A stretch of DNA of 64,000 bases, taken from positions 1,178,001 through 1,242,000 of the forward strand of contig NZ_JBODSD010000001.1 of NCBI RefSeq assembly GCF_050632745.1, in the 5' to 3' direction. The number at the start of each line of letters is the position of its first letter. Position 1 is the stretch's first letter. The stretch is from Mumia sp050632745 (GTDB lineage: Bacteria; Actinomycetota; Actinomycetes; Propionibacteriales; Nocardioidaceae). The notes under the pieces are model-generated. The model was not told where the DNA came from. It searched no databases and saw nothing but the letters and a program-made list of their open reading frames with translations. Positions 17,020 through 25,271 of the stretch are shown in pieces. Both the position numbers and the translations under genes were made by a program.

Positions 17020-17952
17020 ATGGCCACCTCACTGCGCGAGTACCGCGCGAAGATCAAGTCGACGCAGTCGATGAAGAAGATCACGCGCGCCATGGAGCTG
17101 ATCGCGGCGTCTCGCATCGTCAAGGCGCAGCAGCAGGCCGCGGCGGCGACGCCGTACGCCCGTGAGCTCACGCGCGCGGTGTCCGCCCTCGCGACCTTCG
17201 GTCACGTGGACCACAAGCTGCTCACCGAGAACCCGGAGCCGAAGCGTGCCGCGGTGCTGGTCATCGCCAGCGACCGCGGGCTCGCGGGCTCGTACTCCTC
17301 GGCCGTGCTCAAGGAGTCGGAGCGTCTCGTCGAGAAGCTCCACGCCGAGGGCAAGGAGGTCGACACGTACGTGACCGGCCGCAAGGCCGAGGCGTACTTC
17401 CGCTTCCGGCAGCGCCCGGTCGTGCAGTCGTGGACCGGGTTCTCGGACCACCCGACGTACGCCGACGCCCGTGAGGTCGGCGACGCGCTGACGGCGGCGT
17501 TCCTCATCGATCCGGACGATCCCGAGACGGGTGACCCGGCGCGCGAGGTCGACGAGCTCCACGTGGTCTTCACCCGGTTCCGGTCGATGATCAGCCAGAC
17601 CCCCGAGGTCATCCGGCTGCTCCCGCTCGAGGTCATCGAGGGGGAGGAGGCGCCCGAGAACGGCGAGGTCCACCCGCTCTACGAGTTCGAGCCGTCGGCC
17701 TCGGAGGTCCTCGACGCGCTCCTGCCGAAGTACGTCAACCACCGGCTCTACTTCTGCTTCCTCCAGGCGGCGGCCTCGGAGCTCGCGGCACGCCAGCAGG
17801 CGATGAAGAACGCGACCGACAACGCCGAAGACCTGATCCAGAAGTACACCCGAATCGCCAACCAGGCCCGCCAGGCCGGGATTACCCAGGAAATCAGTGA
17901 GATCGTCGGTGGCGCGAACGCCCTCGCCGACGCGACCGCCGGGAGTGAGTGA
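17020..17952 (+). CDS. atpG: ATP synthase F1 subunit gamma
   Basis: Central rotor shaft, 310 residues. N-terminal REYRAKIKSTQSMKKITRAM and the C-terminal helix with ARQQAMKNATDNAEDLI are diagnostic. A charged insertion before residue 190 (DPDDPETGDPAREVDE) is common in actinobacterial gamma subunits. It begins 6 bp after atpA. Confidence 0.96.
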   Translation: MATSLREYRAKIKSTQSMKKITRAMELIAASRIVKAQQQAAAATPYARELTRAVSALATFGHVDHKLLTENPEPKRAAVLVIASDRGLAGSYSSAVLKESERLVEKLHAEGKEVDTYVTGRKAEAYFRFRQRPVVQSWTGFSDHPTYADAREVGDALTAAFLIDPDDPETGDPAREVDELHVVFTRFRSMISQTPEVIRLLPLEVIEGEEAPENGEVHPLYEFEPSASEVLDALLPKYVNHRLYFCFLQAAASELAARQQAMKNATDNAEDLIQKYTRIANQARQAGITQEISEIVGGANALADATAGSE

Positions 17953-17956
17953 AACC

Positions 17957-19396
17957 ATGACTGCCACTGTCAACGAGACCACGACGACGGGCCGCATCGC
18001 CCGCGTCATCGGTCCGGTCATCGACGTCGAGTTCCCGACCGACCAGATGCCCGACATCTACAACGCGCTCCACGTGCACACGGCGCTCGACTCCGAGGGT
18101 CGTCCGCTGACGCTCGAGGTCGCGCAGCACATCGGTGACGGCATGGTGCGTGCGATCTCCATGCAGCCCACCGACGGCCTGACCCGCGGTGCGGAGGTGC
18201 GCGACACCGGTGAGCCGATCTCGGTCCCGGTCGGCGACGTGACCCTCGGCCACGTGTTCAACACCATCGGCGAGTGCCTCAACCTCGAAGAGGGCGAGGT
18301 GCTCGACATCAAGGAGCGCTGGGGCATCCACCGCAAGGCTCCGTCTTTCGACTCGCTCGAGCCGAAGACCGAGATGTTCCAGACCGGCATCAAGGTCATC
18401 GACCTCCTCACCCCGTACGTCCAGGGCGGCAAGATCGGCCTGTTCGGCGGTGCGGGCGTCGGCAAGACCGTCCTCATCCAGGAGATGATCGCCCGAGTCG
18501 CGCGCGACCACGGCGGTGTGTCGGTGTTCGCCGGCGTCGGCGAGCGTACGCGTGAGGGCAACGACCTCATCGTCGAGATGGACGAGTCGGGCGTTCTCGG
18601 CCAGACCGCGCTGGTCTTCGGCCAGATGGACGAGCCGCCGGGCGCGCGTCTGCGGGTCGCGCTGTCGGCGCTGACGATGGCGGAGTACTTCCGCGACGTC
18701 CAGAAGCAGGACGTGCTCCTCTTCATCGACAACATCTTCCGGTTCACCCAGGCCGGCTCGGAGGTCTCGACGCTGCTCGGCCGCATGCCGTCCGCGGTGG
18801 GCTACCAGCCGACCCTGGCCGACGAGATGGGCGTCCTCCAGGAGCGCATCACGTCGACCCGTGGCCACTCGATCACCTCGATGCAGGCGATCTACGTGCC
18901 CGCGGACGACTACACCGACCCGGCGCCGGCGACCACGTTCGCGCACCTCGACGCCACGACCGAGCTCAGCCGTGAGATCGCCTCGCAGGGCATCTACCCG
19001 GCCGTGGATCCGCTGACCTCGACGTCGCGCATCCTCGACCCGCGCTACATCTCGGCCGAGCACTACGCGGTCGCGACGCGCGTGAAGCAGATCCTGCAGC
19101 GCAACAAGGAGCTCCAGGACATCATCGCGATCCTCGGTGTCGACGAGCTGTCGGAGGAGGACAAGACGGTCGTGTCGCGCGCCCGTCGCATCCAGCGCTT
19201 CCTCTCGCAGAACACCTACGTGGCGAAGCAGTTCACCGGCATCGAGGGCTCGACGGTCCCTCTCGACGAGACCGTGGACGCGTTCAAGCGCATCTCGGAC
19301 GGCGAGTACGACCACGTGGCCGAGCAGGCGTTCTTCATGTGCGGCGGTCTGGACGACGTCGAGAAGAAGTGGGCCGAGATCCAGAAGAACTCCTGA
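17957..19396 (+). CDS. atpD: ATP synthase F1 subunit beta
   Basis: Catalytic subunit, 479 residues from ATG 17957. The longer in-frame start at 17897 would lie inside atpG and was rejected. Walker A GGAGVGKT is near residues 163-170, and the catalytic GERTREGNDLIVEM and DNIFRFTQAGSEVS segments follow. Four bases separate it from atpG. Confidence 0.97.
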   Translation: MTATVNETTTTGRIARVIGPVIDVEFPTDQMPDIYNALHVHTALDSEGRPLTLEVAQHIGDGMVRAISMQPTDGLTRGAEVRDTGEPISVPVGDVTLGHVFNTIGECLNLEEGEVLDIKERWGIHRKAPSFDSLEPKTEMFQTGIKVIDLLTPYVQGGKIGLFGGAGVGKTVLIQEMIARVARDHGGVSVFAGVGERTREGNDLIVEMDESGVLGQTALVFGQMDEPPGARLRVALSALTMAEYFRDVQKQDVLLFIDNIFRFTQAGSEVSTLLGRMPSAVGYQPTLADEMGVLQERITSTRGHSITSMQAIYVPADDYTDPAPATTFAHLDATTELSREIASQGIYPAVDPLTSTSRILDPRYISAEHYAVATRVKQILQRNKELQDIIAILGVDELSEEDKTVVSRARRIQRFLSQNTYVAKQFTGIEGSTVPLDETVDAFKRISDGEYDHVAEQAFFMCGGLDDVEKKWAEIQKNS

Positions 19397-19427
19397 CCCG
19401 GCACGTTCGTAGAGAAGGAGTCGTCTG

Positions 19428-19820
19428 ATGGCAGGCACACTGCACGTCGAGCTCGTGAGCGCCGACAAGCTGCTGTGGTCCGGTGAGGCCACGTCGCTGC
19501 TCGCGCGCACGCTCGAGGGCGACATCGGCATCCTGCCGGGGCACGCCCCGGTGATGTCGCTGCTCGCCGACGGCGTCGTCGAGATCGAGACCGAGGACAA
19601 CGAGACCTGGGTCGCAGCCGTCGACTCCGGGTTCCTCTCGGTCGCCAAGGACCGCGTGTCGATCCTCGCCGAGAGCGCCGTGATGTCGCACGACATCGAC
19701 CTCGAGCGGGCCAAGCACGACCTGGCCCGGGTGAAGGCCGAGGGCGGGGACGACGAGGAGGCGGCCGACGAAGTACGCCGCCTCGAGGCCCGCATCCGCG
19801 CTGCCGAGATCGCGTCCTGA
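19428..19820 (+). CDS. atpC: ATP synthase F1 subunit epsilon
   Basis: 130 residues: N-terminal beta-barrel (LHVELVSADKLLWSGEA, EGDIGILPGHAPVMSLLADG) and a C-terminal helical hairpin (EEAADEVRRLEARIRAAEIA) that can inhibit the rotor. Last structural gene of the atp operon; AGAAGGAG precedes ATG 19428. Confidence 0.96.
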   Translation: MAGTLHVELVSADKLLWSGEATSLLARTLEGDIGILPGHAPVMSLLADGVVEIETEDNETWVAAVDSGFLSVAKDRVSILAESAVMSHDIDLERAKHDLARVKAEGGDDEEAADEVRRLEARIRAAEIAS

Positions 19821-19867
19821 GGTCGTCCGGGGAATCCTGAGCTAGTCGCCGAGGGAGGAGGGCACAC

Positions 19868-20332
19868 ATGCCGATCTGGCTGTGGGTGCTCGACTCCCTC
19901 GGCGTGCTCGTTGCCCTGGCGGTGCTGGCCGTGCTCGGGCTGGCGGGGCGCCGTCGCGTCCTGGCGCGGGGCGGTAGCACCTTCGACCTCAGCGTCAACC
20001 GCCGCAAGCAGGCGCCGCGCGAGGAGGGCGACCCCCGCGGCTGGACCCTCGGGATCGGCCGCTACAACGACAGCCACCTGGAGTGGTTTCGTACCTTCTC
20101 CTTCTCACCGCGCCCCGTCCTGCGCTTCGAGCGCGGGCACGTCGAGGTCGAGCGCCGCCGGCGTCCGGTGGGGTCGGAGACCTACGCCCTGCACGCGGGC
20201 AACACGATCGTCGAGTGCACGCTCGACGGCGGCGTGCCGATCCAGCTGGCGCTGAGCCCCCAGGCGCTGACGGGGCTGCTGGCGTGGCTCGAGTCCTCAC
20301 CTCCCGGCCGCGAGGTCAACAACGTCATCTGA
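19868..20332 (+). CDS. DUF2550 membrane protein downstream of atpC
   Basis: 154 residues with one N-terminal membrane helix (MPIWLWVLDSLGVLVALAVL) followed by a basic cytosolic domain (GGSTFDLSVNRRKQ, GWTLGIGRYNDSHLEWFRTF). This is the DUF2550 family, found immediately after atpC in many actinobacteria (Rv1312 in M. tuberculosis). Function is unknown. The constant placement suggests a link to the ATP synthase or to the membrane. ATG 19868 follows GGGAGGAGGG. Confidence 0.85.
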   Translation: MPIWLWVLDSLGVLVALAVLAVLGLAGRRRVLARGGSTFDLSVNRRKQAPREEGDPRGWTLGIGRYNDSHLEWFRTFSFSPRPVLRFERGHVEVERRRRPVGSETYALHAGNTIVECTLDGGVPIQLALSPQALTGLLAWLESSPPGREVNNVI

Positions 20333-20370
20333 CCGGGTCGCCGTCTGGCGTCGCCGGGTCACCTTCCGCG

Positions 20371-20943
20371 TCAGCGCTCCCCGCCGGGCACCCACAGGAC
20401 GTCGCCGTTCGCGCGGTTCGCGTACCGCGCGAGGATGAACAGCAGGTCCGACAGCCGGTTCAGGTACTTCGCCGTCAGGACGTTCATCGTGTCGCCGTGC
20501 TCGTCGATCGCCGCCCACGCGCTGCGCTCGGACCGACGGCACACGGTGCGCGCGATGTGCAGCACCGACGCGGCCTGCGTACCTCCGGGGAGGATGAACG
20601 ACCGCAGCGGCTCGATCTCGGCGTTGTAGTGGTCGCACCAGCCCTCGAGCCGGTCGACGTAGTCCGGCTCGACCCGCAGCTGCGGATACTCCGGGTTCTC
20701 GACGACGGGCGCGCCGAGATCCGCGCCGACGTCGAACAGGTCGTTCTGCACCCGGGCCAGCACCGTGTCGACGTCCTCGTCGAGCGTCCCCAACGACCGA
20801 GCGAAGCCGATCTGGCTGTTGAGCTCGTCGGTGTCGGCGTAGGCGATGAGCCGGAGGTCGAGCTTCGTGGTCTTGCTCATGTCGACGAGCCGGGTCGTCC
20901 CGTCGTCGCCGGTGCGGGTGTAGATGCGGGTGAGGTTGACCAT
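20371..20943 (-). CDS. Cob(I)alamin adenosyltransferase (PduO type)
   Basis: Makes adenosylcobalamin from cob(I)alamin and ATP. The 190-residue protein has the N-terminal ATP-binding TRTGDDGTTRL, the DELNSQIGFARS motif, and the C-terminal RTVCRRSERSAW and YLNRLSDLLFILAR segments of the PduO family. It is encoded 1 kb from the B12-dependent mutase that would use its product and opposite to the atp operon, as in other actinobacteria. The start is leaderless (TAGGGT-N6-ATG). Confidence 0.93.
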   Translation of the reverse strand: MVNLTRIYTRTGDDGTTRLVDMSKTTKLDLRLIAYADTDELNSQIGFARSLGTLDEDVDTVLARVQNDLFDVGADLGAPVVENPEYPQLRVEPDYVDRLEGWCDHYNAEIEPLRSFILPGGTQAASVLHIARTVCRRSERSAWAAIDEHGDTMNVLTAKYLNRLSDLLFILARYANRANGDVLWVPGGER

Positions 20944-20949
20944 GGCGCC

Positions 20950-20955
20950 ACCCTA
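20950..20955 (-). promoter_or_regulatory. Putative -10 box of leaderless adenosyltransferase promoter
   Basis: TAGGGT on the minus strand, six bases before ATG at 20943. No ribosome site is present. Confidence 0.6.
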
Positions 20956-20964
20956 GTCCGGGCG

Positions 20965-21004
20965 GTGACCCGGTGAGGCCAGGGAGTGACCCGGCGAGGT
21001 CAGG
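20965..21004. repeat. Two 19-bp direct repeats, period 21 bp
   Basis: GTGACCCGGTGAGGCCAGG (20965-20983) recurs at 20986-21004 with two mismatches, in and beyond the gap between the adenosyltransferase promoter and the end of the next minus-strand gene. A 21-bp period equals two helical turns, so a protein could bind both copies on one face. Confidence 0.6.
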
Positions 21005-21320
21005 AGGGGGGATGTTGGCGGCGCGACGCCACCCACGCCCGGGCGACGTCGGCCTGGGTCTTCCATGCCAGCACCAGCCAGCCGCGTACGTCGTGGGTGA
21101 CGGTGGCACGGATGCCCTGGGCGCGCAGCCGCTGCGCCGTGACCTCGGCTCCGTGCTGGTCCTTGCAGCGCGCCACCGGCACCAGCATCCCGTACGACGG
21201 GAGGCGGACGCGCTTGCCGGGCGAGTGGGCCCACTTGAGGATGAGGGCGAGGCCGCCGATCGCGAGCAGGCTGAAGAGCGGGACGAACAGGTATCCCACG
21301 ACAGAGCCTGCGTTGCTCAT
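21000..21320 (-). CDS. Small membrane protein, DUF2007-like
   Basis: 106 residues from ATG 21320, chosen because CACACT lies six bases upstream (leaderless) and the longer frame to 21362 has no support. One membrane helix (VVGYLFVPLFSLLAIGGLAL) precedes a small soluble domain: MLVPVARCKDQHGAEVTAQRL, then AQGIRATVTHD. That region resembles the DUF2007 putative-signalling fold (value, accumulation of residues AEVTAQRLRAQGI). Divergent from the mutase gene, with starts 84 bp apart. Function unknown. Confidence 0.6.
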   Translation of the reverse strand: MSNAGSVVGYLFVPLFSLLAIGGLALILKWAHSPGKRVRLPSYGMLVPVARCKDQHGAEVTAQRLRAQGIRATVTHDVRGWLVLAWKTQADVARAWVASRRQHPPS

Positions 21321-21326
21321 GGCTCC

Positions 21327-21332
21327 AGTGTG
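21327..21332 (-). promoter_or_regulatory. Putative -10 box of leaderless promoter for the small membrane protein
   Basis: CACACT on the minus strand is six bases from ATG at 21320. Confidence 0.45.
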
Positions 21333-21391
21333 CACCCGCTGGGCGGGCGTGACTCCGCTCACGTGGGTGTTACTGACCGTTCACAAGCAAC

Positions 21392-21397
21392 TAACGT
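21392..21397 (+). promoter_or_regulatory. Putative -10 box of the B12-mutase promoter
   Basis: TAACGT, with TTACTG 16 bp upstream (21370-21375), and seven bases before ATG 21405. The gap leaves no room for a cobalamin riboswitch. Confidence 0.55.
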
Positions 21398-21404
21398 ATG
21401 CCGC

Positions 21405-23417
21405 ATGGCCGACTCGACCCACCGCGATCGCCCCTGGGTGATGCGCACGTACGCCGGGCACTCCTCGGCGTCGGACTCCAACGCGCTCTACCGTCGCAAC
21501 CTCGCGAAGGGGCAGACCGGTCTGTCGGTCGCCTTCGACCTGCCGACGCAGACCGGCTACGACCCCGACCACGAGCTGAGCAAGGGCGAGGTCGGCAAGG
21601 TCGGCGTCCCGGTCCCGGACCTGGGCGAGATGCGACGGCTCTTCGACGGCATCCCGCTCAAGACGATGAACACGTCGATGACGATCAACGCGACCGCGAT
21701 GTGGCTCCTCGCGATGTACCAGGTGGTCGCGGAGGAGCAGGCCCGCGACGCCGGGGAGGATCCCGCGGAGTGGGTCGGCCAGCTCACCGGGACCACCCAG
21801 AACGACATCATCAAGGAATACCTCTCGCGCGGGACGTACGTGTTCCCGCCGGAGGCCTCCATCCGGCTGACGACCGACATGATCGCCTACACGGTCGTCA
21901 ACATGCCGAAGTGGAACCCGCTCAACATCTGCAGCTACCACCTGCAGGAGGCCGGCGCGACGCCCGTGCAGGAGCTGGCGTACGCCCTCTCGACCGCGAT
22001 CGCCATCCTCGACGCGGTGCGCGATGCGGGTCAGGTGCCGGCCGAGGAGTTCGAGAAGGTCGTCGGCCGGATCTCGTTCTTCGTCAACGCCGGCGTGCGG
22101 TTCGTCGAGGAGACGTGCAAGATGCGCGCCTTCGGCCAGCTCTGGGACGAGATCACCCGTGAGCGGTACGGCGTGCAGGATCCGAAGATGCGCCGGTTCC
22201 GCTACGGCGTCCAGGTGAACTCCCTCGGTCTGACCGAGGCGCAGCCCGAGAACAACGTCCAGCGCATCGTGCTCGAGATGCTCGGCGTCAGCCTGAGCAA
22301 GAACGCCCGCGCCCGTGCGATCCAGCTCCCGGCGTGGAACGAGGCCCTCGGCCTGCCGCGCCCGTGGGACCAGCAGTGGTCGCTGCGTCTGCAGCAGGTC
22401 CTCGCGTACGAGTCGGACCTGCTGGAGTACGACGACATCTTCGACGGCAGCCACGTGATCGAGGCCAAGGTCGCCGAGCTCGTCGCCGGGGCGAAGGAGG
22501 AGATCGACCGCGTGCAGGCGATGGGTGGTGCGGTCGCCGCGGTCGAGTCCGGCTACATGAAGCAGGCGCTGGTCGCCTCGCACGCGGCCCGCCGTGCGCA
22601 GATCGAGGCCGGCGAGCACCTGGTCGTCGGCGTCAACGCGTGGAAGGAGACCGAGGAGTCCCCGCTCACCGCGGACCTCGACGGTGCGATCCAGACCGCT
22701 GACCCGCTCGCCGAGGCGAGCGCGATCGAGCGGGTGGCCGCGTGGCGTGGCCAGCGCGACGAGGCCGAGGTCGCGGAGACGCTCGAGCGCCTGCGTGCCG
22801 ACGCGAAGACGGATGCGAACCTGATGGTGGCGACGCTCGCGTGCGCCCGCGCCGGTGTGACCACCGGCGAGTGGGCGGGCGCGCTGCGCGAGGTCTTCGG
22901 CGAGTTCCGGGCGCCGACGGGAGTGACGGGGGTGGTCGGCGTGGCCGAGGCCGGTGCGGAGCTCGCCGCGGTGCGCGAGCGGGTCCGGACGACGGGGGAG
23001 GAGCTCGGCGGACGCCTGCGCCTGCTCGTCGGCAAGCCGGGCCTGGACGGACACTCCAACGGCGCCGAGCAGATCGCGGTCCGGGCACGGGACGCGGGTT
23101 TCGAGGTCGTCTACCAGGGCATCCGTCTCACGCCGACGCAGATCGTCGCAGCGGCGGTGGACGAGGACGTGGACTGCATCGGGCTCTCCATCCTGTCCGG
23201 CTCGCACATGGAGCTGGTCCCCGAGGTGCTCGAGCAGCTGCGCGAGGCCGGCATCCGCGACGTCCCGGTCGTCGTCGGCGGCATCATCCCGGAGTCGGAC
23301 GCACGTCGCCTCCGCGAGGCGGGTGTCGCCGCGGTGTACACACCGAAGGACTACGGGATGACGCAGATCATGGACGACATCGTCGACGTGATCCGCCGCG
23401 CGAACGACCTCGCCTGA
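21405..23417 (+). CDS. B12-dependent acyl-CoA mutase, MeaA/ethylmalonyl-CoA mutase type
   Basis: Radical carbon-skeleton mutase, 670 residues from ATG 21405 (the frame is open to 20973 but without support). N-terminal substrate barrel: TYAGHSSASDSNALYRRNLA, GQTGLSVAFDLPTQTGYDPD, MNTSMTINATAMWLLAMY. C-terminal cobalamin domain: base-off motif D-x-H-x-x-G in GLDGHSNG near residues 546-552. Length (670, not ~720) and the ALYRRNLAKGQTGLSVAFDL opening match MeaA proteins of Streptomyces, shown to be ethylmalonyl-CoA mutases, better than methylmalonyl-CoA mutase large subunits. Ccr, thiolase, epimerase and MeaB elsewhere in the window support this. Confidence 0.88.
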   Translation: MADSTHRDRPWVMRTYAGHSSASDSNALYRRNLAKGQTGLSVAFDLPTQTGYDPDHELSKGEVGKVGVPVPDLGEMRRLFDGIPLKTMNTSMTINATAMWLLAMYQVVAEEQARDAGEDPAEWVGQLTGTTQNDIIKEYLSRGTYVFPPEASIRLTTDMIAYTVVNMPKWNPLNICSYHLQEAGATPVQELAYALSTAIAILDAVRDAGQVPAEEFEKVVGRISFFVNAGVRFVEETCKMRAFGQLWDEITRERYGVQDPKMRRFRYGVQVNSLGLTEAQPENNVQRIVLEMLGVSLSKNARARAIQLPAWNEALGLPRPWDQQWSLRLQQVLAYESDLLEYDDIFDGSHVIEAKVAELVAGAKEEIDRVQAMGGAVAAVESGYMKQALVASHAARRAQIEAGEHLVVGVNAWKETEESPLTADLDGAIQTADPLAEASAIERVAAWRGQRDEAEVAETLERLRADAKTDANLMVATLACARAGVTTGEWAGALREVFGEFRAPTGVTGVVGVAEAGAELAAVRERVRTTGEELGGRLRLLVGKPGLDGHSNGAEQIAVRARDAGFEVVYQGIRLTPTQIVAAAVDEDVDCIGLSILSGSHMELVPEVLEQLREAGIRDVPVVVGGIIPESDARRLREAGVAAVYTPKDYGMTQIMDDIVDVIRRANDLA

Positions 23418-23453
23418 CGGCGCGCGTCCGCCGCGCCGGCAGCCACGTCAGGC
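23412..23453. terminator. Bidirectional terminator between the mutase and flippase genes
   Basis: GCCTGACG (23412-23419) pairs with CGTCAGGC (23446-23453). The stop codons of both convergent genes lie in the arms, and an inner GC-rich stem extends the hairpin. Confidence 0.55.
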
Positions 23454-24521
23454 CGCGGCCGACTGCGGGGGCTGGTGGCGCAGCGCCCACCAGCCCCAGG
23501 CCGCGGCCCCGATCGGGATCGGCAGCCAGAAGGAGAACAGCCGGTAGAGCAGCGTGCCGATGACGGCGGTGTCGGCGGGGACCCCGATGACCACGAGCAG
23601 CGTCGTGAGGCCCGCGTCGACGAACCCGACACCCCCGGGCGTGATCGGGATGACGGCGAACGCCTGCGCGACGACGTACGCGAGCAGCACCTCCGCGGGG
23701 CGGGCGTAGACGCCGAAGGCGACGAGCGCGGCCACGAGCGCGGCGTAGTCGAACATGCGGTTCGCTGCGGCGGCGATCACGGCGTGCCACCACCGGCCGC
23801 TGAACGCGGACGCGATCCTGGCGCGCTCGAAGAGGAGCGCCTGCTCGACCCCGTCGGCGGTCACCGGGCGGCGTACGAGGTGGATGACCGTCCCCAGCGC
23901 GCGGCCGACCGCCGCGACGATCCGTGGCCAGGTGAGCGCGGTGACGCCGACCGCGACGATGACCGTCGCGATGATCAGCGACACGAGCAGGCCGAGCTGC
24001 AGCTGCTCGGCCGGAGGCGGCCCGATCAGGAGCGCCGGCACGGTGAGCACCGGCAGCAGCATGAGCACGGCCGTCCCGAGCAGGCCGGTCGCCGCCATCG
24101 CCGAGGCCACCGCACCGCCGGGCTGGCCCGCGCTGACGAGCACCTTGCCCTGCACCACCGCCCCGGCCGCGGCGCCACCGGGGATGATCTTGCTCGCCGC
24201 GTTCCCCGCCATCTGGGCGACCGCGAGCGTCCCCCATCCCGGTGGCCCGGGGGCGGGGACGCCGTCCTCCTCGGGCCGGGGCTCGCCGTCGGTCCCCGGC
24301 GTGAGGGCGATCCGCGTCAGCCACCACAGCGCTGCGAAGCTGCAGAGCTCGAGCGCGGCGAGGACGACGAACCAGCGCACCTCGACGTCGGCGAGCTGCG
24401 GCCAGGCGTCGAACATCGTGAGCAGGCTCGGAGCGACCACGTACAGGCCGACGCCGGTGACGGCCAGCGCGACCGCGCGTCCGCCCCAGCGCCGGACGAT
24501 CGTGCCCGTGGAGTTCCCCAT
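23448..24521 (-). CDS. Lysylphosphatidylglycerol-synthase-like (MprF flippase domain) membrane protein
   Basis: 357 residues with about eight helices. The family motif GNAASKIIPGGAAAGAVVQ and the later VIPITPGGVGFVDAGLTTLL are those of PF03706 (LPG synthase transmembrane region, UPF0104). Such proteins flip lipids or glycolipids; this one has no aminoacyl-transferase domain, so the substrate is unknown. ATG 24521 has a GAGGGAG site; a TAGACT -10 box at 24594-24589 would give a ~60-nt leader. The frame extends upstream to 24737 but that part is not membrane-like. Confidence 0.8.
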   Translation of the reverse strand: MGNSTGTIVRRWGGRAVALAVTGVGLYVVAPSLLTMFDAWPQLADVEVRWFVVLAALELCSFAALWWLTRIALTPGTDGEPRPEEDGVPAPGPPGWGTLAVAQMAGNAASKIIPGGAAAGAVVQGKVLVSAGQPGGAVASAMAATGLLGTAVLMLLPVLTVPALLIGPPPAEQLQLGLLVSLIIATVIVAVGVTALTWPRIVAAVGRALGTVIHLVRRPVTADGVEQALLFERARIASAFSGRWWHAVIAAAANRMFDYAALVAALVAFGVYARPAEVLLAYVVAQAFAVIPITPGGVGFVDAGLTTLLVVIGVPADTAVIGTLLYRLFSFWLPIPIGAAAWGWWALRHQPPQSAAA

Positions 24522-24730
24522 GGCTCCCTCGTCGTACGTCGCGGTGCAGGACATCGACTCGGTCCGGGGCGTCGGCCCGGTCGCGAGCAGTCTAGGACGG
24601 CCCGCACGCCGGGGCCTCACGACGATGCTGAGGGCAGCCACTCCTTGCTGGTGAGGGACCGGCAGCGCGGCTAGCGTCGTACGGGACATAGTCGAGTCGC
24701 GGGTCGGCACCCGCAGGAGGAGTGGAGCAG

Positions 24731-25255
24731 ATGGCATCGGAGAAGTTCGCCGCGTTGCTGAGCGAGCAGGTCGGGCACGAGTTCGCCGCGCACCAGCAGT
24801 ACGTCGCGATCGCGTGCTACTACGACGCGCTGACGATGCCGCGGATGGCGGCGCTGTTCTTCCAGCAGGCGCTCGAGGAGCGCGACCACGCGATGATGAT
24901 GGTCCAGTACCTCCTCGACGCCGACGTGCCGGTGCGCATCCCGGGCGTCGCCGACCCGGTCAACGACTTCGCGGACGTCGTCGCTCCCGTGACGCTCGCG
25001 CTCGCGCAGGAGAAGCGCGTGACCGACCAGATCAACGAGCTGACGCGGGTTGCGCGCGACGAGTCCGACTTCGCCTCGGACCAGTTCATGCAGTGGTTCA
25101 TCAAGGAGCAGGTCGAGGAGGTCTCCAAGATGAGCGACCTGCTCGCGGTCGTCACCCGCTCGTCGGAGGACCTCGAGGCCATCGAGCACTGGGTCGCCCG
25201 CGAGGAGAAGGGCGAGGCGGCCGATCCCACGGCGCCGCCGGTCGCCGGAGCCTGA
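24731..25255 (+). CDS. Non-haem ferritin
   Basis: Iron-storage protein forming a 24-subunit shell. The 174-residue four-helix bundle has ferroxidase ligands in EFAAHQQYVAIACYY and EERDHAMMMVQYLL (E-x-x-H) and QFMQWFIKEQVEEV. It lacks an obvious haem methionine of bacterioferritin and matches the mycobacterial BfrB type. GCAGGAGGAG precedes ATG 24731; a GTG at 24722 lies within the ribosome site. Confidence 0.9.
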   Translation: MASEKFAALLSEQVGHEFAAHQQYVAIACYYDALTMPRMAALFFQQALEERDHAMMMVQYLLDADVPVRIPGVADPVNDFADVVAPVTLALAQEKRVTDQINELTRVARDESDFASDQFMQWFIKEQVEEVSKMSDLLAVVTRSSEDLEAIEHWVAREEKGEAADPTAPPVAGA

Positions 25256-25271
25256 GCCAAGGAGCGGGCGG

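Noticed and set aside
20944..21404. Cobalamin riboswitch before the mutase or adenosyltransferase
   Set aside because: Both genes appear leaderless; the available gaps have no B12-box-like sequence and no room for the aptamer.
21405..23417. Annotation as methylmalonyl-CoA mutase
   Set aside because: The length and N-terminal segments fit MeaA/ethylmalonyl-CoA mutases, no small-subunit gene lies beside it, and Ccr is encoded in the window. Activity on methylmalonyl-CoA cannot be excluded without an assay.
24521..24737. N-terminal extension of the flippase-like protein
   Set aside because: The extra 72 residues are Arg/Pro-rich, non-membrane, cross a TAGACT promoter and overlap the divergent ferritin leader; ATG 24521 has a good ribosome site.
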